Assembly: GCA_037974665.1 (NCBI GenBank)
Contig: CM075777.1
Coordinates: 16,887,001-16,951,000, forward strand
DNA length: 64,000 nt
Reading direction: 5' to 3'
From: Ehretia macrophylla
Lineage: Eukaryota > Streptophyta > Magnoliopsida > Boraginales > Ehretiaceae
The notes under the pieces: generated by a model
Told to the model about the DNA's origin: nothing
Databases searched by the model: none
Seen by the model: only the letters and a program-made list of their open reading frames with translations
Translations under genes and position numbers: made by a program
Part shown: one piece after another, positions 46,875 to 58,237 of the stretch
Layout: every line of letters begins with the position of its first letter
Position numbering within the stretch: position 1 is the stretch's first letter

Positions 46875-47153
46875 ATGGGACAACAAACATCCCGTAATGG
46901 AATTGTTGGTGGAAGTGGTTGTGATGGAGGTGCAATAGGCAATGGATATGGTAGTAGTGGAGGTGATCATAGTAGTGCAGGAAGAGCACATGGAGGAGGA
47001 TACAAAGGTGGAGAGATGAGGTGGTGGTCAATTGTGTTAATGGTGGGGAAGAACAAGAGAGGAAAGAAGAAAGAGGAAAGGAAAAGAGAAAATGAAAGAA
47101 AAATGAGCAAACATCTATGGATATTTTTGTCTTCAAATATGTGGTATACTTGA
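46875..47153 (+). CDS. Possible glycine-rich small protein (doubtful)
   Basis: A 92-codon ATG frame: a Gly-rich N-terminal half (GGSGCDGGAIGNGYGSSGG), then WWSIVLMVG, then a Lys/Glu/Arg-rich tail. There is no clear signal peptide. The paralogous frame at 4506-4805 stays open with one in-frame indel but lacks the ATG. Differences between the copies are almost all amino-acid changing and there is no promoter or splice evidence, so it is probably a fortuitous frame in purine-rich repeat DNA, or the relic of a glycine-rich protein gene. Confidence 0.2.
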   Translation: MGQQTSRNGIVGGSGCDGGAIGNGYGSSGGDHSSAGRAHGGGYKGGEMRWWSIVLMVGKNKRGKKKEERKRENERKMSKHLWIFLSSNMWYT

Positions 47154-47646
47154 AGCACTTCAAAAATGCAAACTGATCATTTAGTTTAGTGGTATGATTC
47201 TTGTTTTAAATGTCAAGAATCTCAAGATCCATTCTTATTTGTAATATTTTAAGTGTTTTAAAATAGTTTACACCGCTCTTTTTTTTTGCTAATCAAGCAA
47301 ACTATCCTTTACAATTTACACCACTCTTGAATTAGAAAGAAATTTGCATTTGTGAGCGCGTGACTATTAAGCCAAATAAAAAACTTGATAAAAGGTCTAA
47401 CGTGAGTCTTCGTTGCCAATTGAAATAACATAGGATGTACATGTCAATTAAAATAACATATGATTATTTGCCAATTCAATAAAGTTTGGGGAAATAACAT
47501 GCATTTTACTCACGAATAGGACAAAAGTTAAACCTAGAACATTATATATTGAATAAAGAGGAATCATATATTTCTTCAATGATGGCTTGTCACAATTGTT
47601 GACTTTAATCCGATAGGAGACTTACGTGATTGTGTTGTACTTTAAG

Positions 47647-48130
47647 TGGAAAAATCTCATATTTAGTCTTTATTATTTGAAAAAAAATTTAATTTGATCT
47701 TTATTATTTAAAATATTTTAATTTAATTTCTATTATTTTATTAAAAGTTTAATTTTATCCTTATTATTTAAAGTTTTTAATTTCGTCTTTATTATTTTTA
47801 AAAAAAAATTAATTTCGTTCTTATTATTTTAAAAAAGTTTTAAATTCATCCCTATTATTTCTCAAAAAAATTTAATTTAGTCTTTGAATAATATGAATGA
47901 ATTTGAAACTTAAGAAAATAATAGATGCGAAATTAAAAATTTTTAAAAATATTAGGGACGAAGTTGAATTTTTTTTTAAAATAATAGGGACTAAATTGAA
48001 ACATATTAAATAATAGGGATGAAATTAAATTTTTTGGTGAAACAATAGAGATTAAATTAAGATATTTTAAAAAATAAAGACTAAATTGAAACACTTTACA
48101 AATAATAGGGACTAAATGTAAAATTACCCC
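47647..48130. mobile_element. 484-bp Mutator-type MITE (TSD TACTTTAAG)
   Basis: Flanked by TACTTTAAG at 47638-47646 and 48131-48139. Copy 1 has the empty site in both its tandem units (TACTGTAAG near 5229 and 5473). The arms consist of repeated modules like AATTTCGTCCTTATTATTT, mirrored by AATAATAGGGACGAAATT on the other side, giving inverted halves of about 220 bp. No coding capacity. Confidence 0.88.
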
Positions 48131-49671
48131 TACTTTAAGTTCTCAATTGTCACGTAATTCATATTGGAAACTAACTTCAAATTATATATCAGTGATGACA
48201 TAAACTTTAGACTTAAACATCTACGGTCTACCGAATGTTAATATATACTAGTTGGTCGGACAACGACCATATTTCACCTTTTATCTTTTGCATTGTCCTT
48301 AATCAAATGATTTTTTTTTTTCACCTTAATTTCACACATAATTAGTCATTTGGTCATTGACTATGATTTGTGGAGTAAAAAGCATGCCATTGCTTTCAAA
48401 TTAACAGAGAAGATCCACCAAATACAAAAAAAGCTTAGAGCTGCCTAACAATTCCTATTTTTCTTTTCAATTTTCGGGAGTGAATGTAGAAGGTGGAGAA
48501 GGTGGATCGACACTCTTCCAATTAGCAAGTGCTAATCTTTTAGCTGAAGTTGGAAGAGTGAACATTGTGGAGTCTAGAGCCCAAAGAAGCTCTAAAGCCT
48601 GATTGATGTAATATATACTTCCTCAACCACTTTAAGACAAATAAACTACCCATTTCACATGAGTATCTAGCCTCCCCGAATGATCGGTCCTGATACAATT
48701 GTCTCAACATCAAGAAAGTTTTTTGTGAGGATAACTTCGTCAATAAAAATCAAGAAAGTGTGGATAAACAAGTTATGACATCGCGCGATTCCTTTAATGC
48801 ATGCTTAATTTGCATGTTCAACTCTCTGATCCAATAATCTCCATTTAGAAATCATTGATAGATAATACGAACTAATTTATGTTAGTTTGAATCTCTTGAG
48901 CTTAACGACAAAAATATATGTACGGTTGATATGCCAATGAAGCATTACTTGGACAAGTTAAAAATTTGATTCAAAAAGGGGAAAAATAATTCTTTAATTT
49001 TGTAGGAGTCAACGTTAATGCATGTCTCTCTTTTTTTTTTTGTTGCTAAATTAGCAAAGTGAATCATTAAACTCAATAAGTTCATACAAAAAGGCAAGTC
49101 TCCCAAACCCTTTAACTAGAGAGTTGGGTACTATTAGGATTCTAAAATTTACAAATATCAAGATTAATACAAGATTTTTTATATTTACTTTCTATTTTTG
49201 TTTTGTGTCCAATTACAAAACTGATCTTACGTATAATAGTATTTTCAGAATCTCTTGTCTGGTCATACACGCGTCTGTTTCTTTCACACCAAAGGTGATA
49301 AATTGGAGTAGAAAAAAACAGGAAAAGAATTTGGGATTGAAGAGAAATTGCATGTCTGTTCTTTGAGCGGCCACACAGGGTGGGTGTTACCGAATTCTTG
49401 GTGTTAATAATGCATTTGTGTGTGTCGGTGTTTTGGCAAAAATAAGCAGTGAAGTTTTTGTTGCAGTTTTTCAGACAGTGGCTAAAAAATGAATAGAATA
49501 ATATAGTGAGATTTGAAGAAATTTAGGTAAATAAGTAAATAGATACTCGATAGAGAGAATAAAGAAAAAGAAAGGTAAAAGATTAGGTAACAGACTTCAA
49601 TGATGTGTGTCGGATTTTGGAAGATAGAGTAAATCAAGTGAGGGAAAATACAATGGTGTGTCGTATATTTG

Positions 49672-49690
49672 GTGTTCATTAATTATATTA
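49672..49690. other. Empty CACTA target site
   Basis: GTGTTCATTAATTATATTA here corresponds to GCGTTCATTA[CACTA element]TTAATTATATTA in copy 1. One TTA is present instead of two. Confidence 0.92.
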
Positions 49691-51424
49691 ACTCCAAGAT
49701 CATGTTTAATTTTCTTTTATAACAAGATGTGAATATTTGATATATTATATTCTTATCATAGAATGATAAAACATTATTGCAGTAATGAAATTAATTTCTT
49801 TTTGTATTAACATAAATGATCATTCATTAATTAGAATAAAGATGAAAATCATACTTTGACTTCAATAGTATGGCTCTTTATATTCATAAGTCATCGCTTC
49901 AGCTTCAATTGGTACCCAAATATCATATGAAATTTTTAGAATTTAGTTTTGGGAAGAAAAAAGAAAAACAATGGGAGATTTTTGGAGAAAAGTATTTTCC
50001 CTTACTTCTTGGTCTCTTCTTCAAATTAACGTATGGCTCTTTACATTCATAAGTCAATGCTTCTGTTTTTTATTTTATTTTATTATTTTTTTTTTTTGTA
50101 GAACAGTTTTTCTTAGAAATTTTCAAAAACAAATTTTAAGAACAAAAGAATAGAAAATTTGTTTTAGTAAAATTGTTCTCTAAACAAATTTTTAAATGAA
50201 GATATTCTTAAAATCATATATATGAAATTTTTTTTGTTAATAATTAAAATTAAATATTTCAAAACTATTAATTAATTAAAAATAATAAATTAAATAATAA
50301 AAACTAATTAATTAATAATTTATTTATGAATTAAGTTAATAAACAATAAAGTAATGAATAAAAACTAAATTAATTAATAATTTAATTAATTTAATATGAA
50401 AGTAATTATTTAATAATTAATAGTTACATAGTATTTGGAAGCATTCTACTGTACAAATGAATTCTTGTTTGAAACTGTAAAATAGTTTTAAGTCAACTCT
50501 ATAAATTGTAGATATAAATTGCATTTACAATACATATGAAATTAGAATTAAAAATTATATTTTACTCGAATACTCTTCCAGCTTTATTCTATTGGAATTA
50601 GTAAAATTTAAGAATGATAAACAAGAACTTTTAAACTATCTAACAAATATTAGCATGAATTAAAAGCAAGGAAGACAAGAATGAGAATTGACGCCAAGTT
50701 TAGCAAAAAATTGTTGAGAGATACAGCAATTATACAAATACAAAGGCAATTATGAAGAAATTTGCAAGTAGAATTGAAACGAATTGCTAGAATAGAAATG
50801 AAAAGAACTTCCAGTATGATTAAACCACAAAACAATTTTAAAGGCGAATATTATATCAATCAAACGTGTATAATGACTATGCAATGAAGAAGAGGCAGAA
50901 TTTAGCAATTGTACATAAAAATAAAGTCCACTTACCTCTTACGTTTATCTTTAAAAAACCTTCCTTCATGTTGGATACCGTAATATAATATTGAAGAAAA
51001 ATATTATTTATGTCTTGACTTGTTGATCAATTATCTTCTTCATGTTTTGTTGAAAGAAAAAGGGTTAGGAAGAGGGTTAATTAATTTGATCTATTTTTTT
51101 ATTATTTTATCTTTGTATTTGAGCAAAAGTTAAACTTAAGTGTAAAGAAAAATCTAGAGGGTAATTTTGTCCTCAAAAGACAAGTAACTAACTTAAAAAT
51201 ATGAATTTACAAATTCTACCTCTTGAACAATGATTTGGTTAAAACTTGATGAGATTCAAGATTTGCAAATTCTGATTTTTGTAATTCTTTAAAGTGTTGT
51301 TTCCAAACATAAAAAGAATTGAATTTGCAAATGAATTCTGTAAAATTTTGTGCAATTCATTTGTTCCAAACAGTTTATAAATTTTTTAATTAATAATGTG
51401 TATTGGTAAGAGTGTGAGTGTATG

Positions 51425-51510
51425 TGTAGAGGGCGAGGGCGTAGGCGTAGGCGTGGGCGTGGGCATGGGCGTGGGCGTGGGCGTGGGCGTGGGGGTGGGG
51501 GGAGAGGTTG
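51425..51510. repeat. GGGCGT-type minisatellite
   Basis: About 12 tandem variants of the hexamer GGGCGT/AGGCGT, ending in a G-run. Copy 1 has only a short GTGAGTGTGTGTGTAG stretch at the matching place (about 37450). Confidence 0.9.
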
Positions 51511-51689
51511 GTTTGGGGAGCAGAAGAACTGGTAAGAAAAAACAACAAATGGAAAATATGAAAATATATATAATTTCTTGTTTTTGACAACATATTTCTC
51601 AAAACAATTTTTCAAAAAAATTAGCGAAAACAATTCATACCAAACAAGTTTTTTTGAAAACAGCTCTAAACAATCTCTATTTGTCTCTA

Positions 51690-51990
51690 TAATTAGAAGT
51701 GACATTTGGGTTGGGCTAACACAAGCCCAACTCAGCCCAACACACGAAAATTCAGACCCATCCCAGTTCGGTTAAAAGTAGACTCGACTCGGCTCAACCT
51801 ATTACATATAGGTGGGCCGAGTTGGGTCATATAATTTTTGGCCTAGCGCATTTGAGCCCAAGCCCAACTCAGTCCAACCTAGCTCGAAGCTCAACTCGAA
51901 GCTCACCCTAGCTCGAGCCCAGTTCAAGTCTAGCTCGAACCCAAATAAGACTCATCTCAAGCCTAACTTAGACCCGACACAAATTAAGCA
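51690..51990. repeat. GCCCAA/AGCTCGA motif cluster, copy 2
   Basis: The counterpart of 37740-37990, extended by short imperfect tandem units around AGCTCGAAGCTCAAC and GAGCCCAGTTCAAG. Confidence 0.7.
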
Positions 51991-52294
51991 CAATTTGAGC
52001 TCATTTATTAAAAGAAATTAAAATATTATACTTTATGCATGCAATGTAAGTCATAGTAACAATTTCTTTTTTGTTAAAACAAACTATCAAGTCGGAATAA
52101 CTATATTTTGTTTAACAAACTAATAATAACAAGTAACAAATTATTTCTTAAATTGATATTAAGTGACTTATTATCAATTTTTTTATGATATTGCAAGTTT
52201 GCAACTTGCAACTTTAAATTCTTTCATATTATTTTTTAAAAAATATTTTAGGTACAATTTTTTGTTATTATTTTATAATCGTTCATATAATTTT

Positions 52295-52641
52295 ACCAAA
52301 ATGGTCTCTTATCTTATTAATTTGTGACAAATTCATCCATCATCTTTAAATTGCGACATATTAGTCACTCATCTTTCGGTCTGTGACGTTGTTGGTCTTT
52401 TTTGTGAAAAACGTTAAAAATCTAATGGGGAACTAAAAAGAGTTGTTTGTCGATTTTGCCCCTGCTATTTTTGAAAAGTAGTGGTCATGTTTAACTCATG
52501 TGAGTTTCCCGTTAGATTTTTAACGTTTTTCACAAAAAGGACCAACGGCGTTATAAAATGAAATATGACGGACTAATATGTCAAGATTTAAAAATGAGGG
52601 ACAAATTTGTCACAAATCAATACGTAAAAGGACTATTTTGA
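52295..52641. mobile_element. Long-arm foldback MITE
   Basis: ACCAAAATGGTCTCTTAT... at the left pairs with ...GTAAAAGGACTATTTTGAT at the right. The arms of about 150 bp flank a short centre with GTTAAAAATCTAA / TTAGATTTTTAAC. Possible 7-of-9 target duplication (TATAATTTT / GATAATTTG). Copy 1 retains only the left arm (from about 38274). Confidence 0.7.
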
Positions 52642-52848
52642 TAATTTGCTCCCAAAAACATATGTTATTCGTCCAACGATGGGGATCAATAGGGTCAGTA
52701 AAATAAGATATTTCAGGACCATTACGACATCCGTGGAAACAATAGAACCATAATATGGGGTACGATCGAATAATGCCACTAATCGACCCCGCCCCCAATC
52801 ATTTACCACTATGATTTTGTATCTTGACCAAAATAGGACTCATCTAAA

Positions 52849-53189
52849 GCCTCCGTTTGTTTGCCATAAAATAATGTGATGGTAAAAAAAAATTATTAAA
52901 AAATAAATTATTTTTTGATGTTCAATTATTACACTGAAAAATATGTTTTAGTGGGAGGGTGTGGATAACGGGGGTTGAGTGGGGTGTGTGGGGGTTGGGG
53001 AGGGAGGATGAGGTGGAGTGTGGAATATAAAATATTTTCATTTTTTTTAAAAGATAAAAATATTTTTATATTTTACTTAACTGCATATTTTTTTTTAATT
53101 AACTTATTTTACGGTACTACTAAACACTGAAAAATTTAGATATAGATAACATTTTCCTGAAAAATTTGTTTACGGCAAACAAACGGAGC
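52849..53189. mobile_element. MITE with CTCCGTTTGTTTGCC ends
   Basis: The inverted ends are CTCCGTTTGTTTGCCATAAA and, on the other strand, CTCCGTTTGTTTGCCGTAAA, about 340 bp apart. A G-rich block (52960-53010) lies between. No clear target duplication; superfamily uncertain. Confidence 0.65.
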
Positions 53190-53698
53190 ATATAACACAA
53201 AAAAGTTATCAATGTGTTTCACGCAAAGGAAACTGGGCAGACCCACATGTTTCAAAAGCTGATCAAGAGTCGATGCAGATCTTTAATTTGATGGAGGATT
53301 GTTTCGCCACTAGGAGCACAAAGCTAAATTAGTGACAAGACTCAATAATCCTGCTGACTCCGATAAATTATTTTAACTAGGATCACGGACATAGAATTTA
53401 CTTAATTTATCTATTTCTCGGTACAATTATTTATTTCAACACATGTTTTAAGTTAGTGTATAGTAACATGACATTCACAATATTTATAACAAGTTTTGAG
53501 TTAGAATCTCGATGGATATATCTGTATATATGTATGACTTTAAGCCTTTCTTTGAATAAAACTTGGACTTAGTATTTTTGACAACAATAAATTACTACCT
53601 AACTACTCCACCTAACTCTTAGGGCCCAAAATGTGATATAAGACTTAATTAAATTTATTCCAAATACATAGCAAAAAAAGAAGGGTGAAAAACTTAGA
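53190..53698. other. Intergenic, no gene seen
   Basis: Unassigned AT-rich DNA between two MITEs. Confidence 0.5.
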
Positions 53699-53707
53699 TA
53701 GAAAAAA

Positions 53708-54190
53708 GGAAAAATCTCGTATTTAGTTTTTATTATTTGTAAAGTGTCTTCGTTTAATCCTTATTATTTAAAATGTCTCAATTTAATTTTTATTGTTTCT
53801 CTAAAAGTTTCAATTGCATCCTTATTGTTTAAAGTTTTCAATTTCGTCCTTATTGTTTCTAAAAAAGTTTCAATTTCGTCCATATTATTTTTAAAAAGTT
53901 TCAAATTCTTCCCTATTTTTTTTCAAAAAATTTAAGTTAGTCATTGGATAATAACGACGAATTTGAAACTTTAAAAAAACAATAGGGATGAAATTGAAAC
54001 TTTTTAAAAATAATAGGGACGAAGTTGAAACTTTTGGTGAAACAATAGGGACTAAATTGTGACATATTAAATAATAGGGATGAAATTGAAACTTTTGGTT
54101 AAATAATAAGGACTAAATTGAGATATTTTAAATAATAGAGACTAAAATAAGACATTTTATAAGCAATAGAAACTAAATGTAAATTTTCTC
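53708..54190. mobile_element. 483-bp Mutator-type MITE (TSD TAGAAAAAA), sister of 47647-48130
   Basis: Flanked by TAGAAAAAA at 53699-53707 and 54191-54199. It starts GGAAAAATCTCGTATTTAG like its sister and has the same modular inverted arms (TTTCAATTTCGTCC... / ...GGGACGAAGTTGAAAC). Length is equal within 1 bp. Confidence 0.88.
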
Positions 54191-54260
54191 TAGAAAAAAC
54201 ATAATAGGCTAAAAATACAAGACAAATCAGCAACAACATAGTAAAAGTTTGAATCCAATT

Positions 54261-54809
54261 CTAAAGTTCTTCAAGGAATGATTTCAAATTCTTAACCGAT
54301 GAACCACTTTTGTGCATAGATTCCCTTGCCAAATCTTTCCATTTCTTAGCTTTTCTTCTCAGTTCTTGCCCAACCTCTCTGCCATCCATAACCATCTATA
54401 TGCACGATCTCATCACTCTCAGCTAAACCATCTTCATTTGATGTTACCCTAATTCTTGTCCTCCACACATCTTGTATCAGCTTAGCATTTGTTGCTTGAT
54501 CTGTCCACTGAGGAAAAGCCACAACTGGCACACAACAAGCTAAGCTTTCCAATGTAGAATTCCATTCACAATATGTCACAAAACATCCCAAAGATGGATG
54601 TGTTAGAACCTCAAGTTGTGAACACCATGGCACTATGATACCTTGTTTCTCCAATTCTTCCATGCAGCTTAATTTCTCTTCTTCCTTTTGCTCTTCTCCA
54701 TTTTTTTCACCTCTTATCACCCACAAAAATGGCCTTCCAGTCTCCAACAACGAGCTTGGAATCTCCTCCATTTGGCTTTTCAGCAGATTCAACACTCCCA
54801 AATGATACA
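54261..54809 (-). pseudogene. UDP-glycosyltransferase pseudogene, C-terminal part (UGT75-like)
   Basis: The minus strand reads MEEIPSSLLETGRPFLWVIRG, then the PSPG box WCSQLEVLTHPSLG...VPVVAFPQWTDQ that binds the UDP-sugar. Such enzymes glucosylate flavonoids, hormones or xenobiotics in the cytosol; the wording is closest to group-L/UGT75 enzymes by recall. Defects: the N-terminal acceptor domain (about 270 residues) is missing; just upstream of LNLLKSQ the conserved VSFGS is present but out of frame; the PSPG segment reads FVTYCEWNS, where His and Gly are normally invariant (FVTHCGWNS); and a frameshift near 54400 puts the C-terminal part (EVGQELR to the stop at 54261) in another frame. Homology runs right up to an LTR-like start at 54810, which probably truncated the gene. 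Confidence 0.9.
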
Positions 54810-55600
54810 TGTTGAGCCAATTAGTTTGATTGGCGATTGATTAATTGATTAGAGATTATTAAGACCATTATTGATTGGCTATGTTTTGCAAAACTTATGA
54901 TATTACCATACTTGTGCTTTTTTTTACCTTTTTATATTGTGCAAAAAAATCTTATGGTATCTTACCATATGAGAAGAAGATTTGTGTTAATTAAGGAATG
55001 ACATTTATGGCATATTTACAAGTAAATGAGGAATAGGTTTTGAGTCAAGGCTTTTTCTTGCAGCCCAAGATGATTTGCAGCAGGAAGTGAGTATTTATAT
55101 GAGGCAAAAGGTCACAGCAAAGATGTGAGCAGACATAGGCAGAAACAGAGAGCTACACGAGAAAATATAAGAGCGTTTTCTGTCCAGTGTTCCAAGTGAT
55201 GTTGCAACACGATCTGTGTTTCAGTCTTTTATTGTATTAAGTGTTGCATTTTTATTTTGTTTGACAGTAAGACATGAGTGATTTGTATGAGTCTTTGAGT
55301 GATTAGATTACTGTCTCTTTTATTCATTCTTTGGGAGAATAAGTTGTAGTTCTCGGGAGAGAACGTTCCAAGTCGGGAGGAGCTCGCCAAACCGAAGTTC
55401 GTTAAGGAGTTCTTCATCTAGACGTCAAAGGTCAAGAGGGAGTCTTTAATTGTGTAAGTCCATTGATGTTGTAATTTGTTGTTCTTAATTAACAGGTTTG
55501 TTGGACTAGGGGAGGTCCCGTGGACGTAGACCGCACGGTTGAACCACGTTAAATCTTGGTGTTCTTTATTTCTGTTATAATTTTATTATTTTGAGTCCAC
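54810..55600 (+). mobile_element. Copia-type LTR, probably solo or truncated
   Basis: It begins TGTTGAGCCAATTAG directly at the broken UGT edge and carries late LTR text typical of plant copia elements (GGGGAGGTCCCGTGGACG, AACCACGTTAAATC, TTCTTTATTTCTG at 55510-55575). The right end is uncertain. If it ends at 55611 (GGATTACA), flanks ATACA and ATACT agree at 4 of 5. Confidence 0.55.
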
Positions 55601-56564
55601 AAAGGATTACAATACTTCTTCTCACAATGATTCTCTCAATCTATGTGAAAGAAATGTATTACAAAGATTTTGTGATAGAATGAATGAAAGTTGTAACTCC
55701 TATTTGAGTTTGATATTACACTTTAGAAAAATGATTTGAATGCTCAAAAGAAATGATAAAGATAGCTCAAGATTTCTCAATAAGAATGATATGAAAGCTC
55801 TTTGATAATCTGAAAATTATGGCTTGGAGAGATGATATTGAAGGAGAGAAGGCATGGCTTAAAAAGAGGGAAAGATTAGACAAAAATCGGATTTTAAGCA
55901 AGATTACCGGATTTTCCCGTTAAGTCATCCGGGCGCTGAGGCACTTATCCGGGCGCCCGGAAGGAGCATGTATCGCCCGAAAAAGTCGTTTCTGCCGGGC
56001 GTTGCACCTTCTATCCGGGCGACCGGAAAATGCCGGTAACGCCCGGATGCCATAAAAATGCTGAAAAATGTATTTTTAGCCCAGAGTTATTTGGGCATAT
56101 TGAAAAGGAATTTTCTTAGCATTTTTTAAACATCCCAAAAAATTTCAAACGGTTGAAAGGAATTTTTATAAAATGATTTTAAAAACAAGAGTTTGAAAAA
56201 TATTTTTTTCATGAAGGATTTTTTCAAATAAGAAAACAATTGTTTTGAGAAATTTTGAGCGATACAAATCATACTTAGGCAAGCGACAACTTTTAAGGCC
56301 GGTACCCCTTATGTCACCTACTTCTCCTTCCTTGTGACTCCCTCTTTATCTGCGAGACAATATCTTGAATTTTTTAGGGCTTGGATACAATTTGATAGTT
56401 CTTGGTCTTTGATCCAAAAAGCTTTCTATTCTTGACTGAAACAACTTAATCCAATGTTGGTGTAGACTTGCTTTGGAACGAAGGTCTTACAAAAAAAATG
56501 CTAAAGCACAATTAAGATGTTTTGTTATTATCAAAATAAAGATTATAGACTTTTTAGGCCAACA
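55601..56564 (-). mobile_element. LTR-like block, minus orientation
   Basis: The minus strand begins TGTTGGCCTAAAAAGTC at 56564 and continues CTTTATTTTGATAATAAC, as copia LTRs often do. Its far end, near 55600-55690, has text of the AAGTATTGTAATCC type. A GC-rich stretch with several CGGGCG and the palindrome TCCGGGCGCCCGGA lies at 55915-56050. No coding sequence. Borders and lineage uncertain. Confidence 0.45.
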
Positions 56565-58237
56565 CATTCATATCATATGAGGACAACAAAAGTAGGTTGC
56601 CTATCTCCCGGCTTCATCAATAATCAATTAATTAACATCATTTCAACAACATAACATCAATTAATCAAATAGACAGCTAACAATTAAGTTAGATGACAAA
56701 GTAGGCCACCCAACTTAACATACATTAAACCACACAACCAAACCCGAATCTATCCAACAACAACCCAAGATTCAACCACTCAAACACTACCCAAACAACC
56801 AAAGACAATATTTCAACATTTAAAGAAAGACTACACAAACTTCCAACAATCATAACTTATATTCTACTAATCTAATAACCTCCAAACCAGTTTCTATCAT
56901 TCACCCACTTAAGCATCTACATTATCCCCCTCAAAAACCAACCATAACCCATCCAAAACAAGCCCAACAGACCTAATTCCTCAATGCACTAAGGCCGAAT
57001 TTTCTGGACTTTCACCACGACATTCAAGTCAAAAATTCGGCATTGCAACATTACTACCCCATAATTAACAAACTTTTAGAAGCCACAACTAACCAATTCC
57101 AACCACTACAACAACAATTATTCAACAATGAACTCAAAATCCAACTTTAACACCCGGATTATAAAAATACATGCTACTACCGTTTAAAACTATATAAACA
57201 CACATAACAATCCTTAGCATCCACTGAGCAACAATCTAACAACAGTTTAACATTTCATCGGATAAAAAATTCAATTATATGAAAATGACACAAAATAGCA
57301 TTTTGAGATCTAGAATTTTTCTCTGACCTTTGATGCAAACTAAGGTTAAAAAAGGTAGAATGGATGCCCAACAAGAAATTTCAAGCTTTGAATGACTCAA
57401 TTGGGCTTTGAAATGCAAAATCTATGAGAAAAATGCTTTAAAAAAACCTTGAAAATGCCTTCATCTTTCTCCTCCAAGGAACCACGGTTTTGTGTGTGTT
57501 TTTGGGGTATTTTTGGCTGATTTTTAATGTGTGTTGATAGTTATAATCAAAGGTCAATGTAAGATAAGTTGGTCAAAGTTGAAAAACATAGTTATTTTTA
57601 GTTGTTTTTGCCAAAAATAGTAAATAAATACTATCTAACTTATACTATATATTTAGTAGGACTATTTTTGAGGATCACTAATATTCCTATACATATATTT
57701 ACATACAGTTGAAATAAAACGCTTATTTTTGCAAAAGACAATTAAAAGTCATATTATTTATATTTCAAATGTCTTTTAAATGCATTTTTCAATGGTGCCA
57801 TTTTAGAAATATTTAAAATGAAATACTATTTGTATTTAATATATGCTAGGTCAATGAAAGTCAACGCAAGAATCGTTTTGTGCAGAAATCACTATTGTAG
57901 CTTAAAAATGTACCTTTTCGCTCGTAGAATTTATTTAAATTACTAATCAGTTTCAGAAATAATTTTTATTAAAATATGGGCCTACTAATAATAGAGTACA
58001 AGGTTTTCAATCACTAATAAGACCAGTTTCACAATTATAGCGGACGTGTTTTAAAAATACTATTCATAAAACTCGACAATAAAAAATTTCAATGCCGATT
58101 TTGATGAAAATTTCATGAATGCACATATAGCATGTAATAGGATTTTAAATCACTAAACTAGTGCATTTTAACTCATATAACACATATACAGGTCAAAACA
58201 CGCAAATTCATGTATAGACAAAATCTAGGGTTTCACA
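56565..58237 (-). mobile_element. Probable Ty3-type LTR, minus orientation
   Basis: The minus strand begins TGTGAAACCCTAGATTTTG at 58237, the TGTGA-ACCC pattern of the LTRs elsewhere in the window. The body is A/C-rich on the plus strand (56640-57250) and has no gene. The far end is not defined and no target duplication was found. It cuts the neighbouring RT in the middle of the palm region. Confidence 0.4.

Larger units (their letters stand above)
45826..52375. repeat. Segmental duplication copy 2
   Basis: This is collinear with copy 1 (3574-6452, 9847-9874 and 35787-38353). It lacks the CACTA and family-L insertions and the second 244-bp unit. It gained a MITE (47647-48130) and an unmatched stretch of about 400 bp around 48990-49390. 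It is the closest available view of the pre-insertion locus. No credible gene. Confidence 0.85.
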
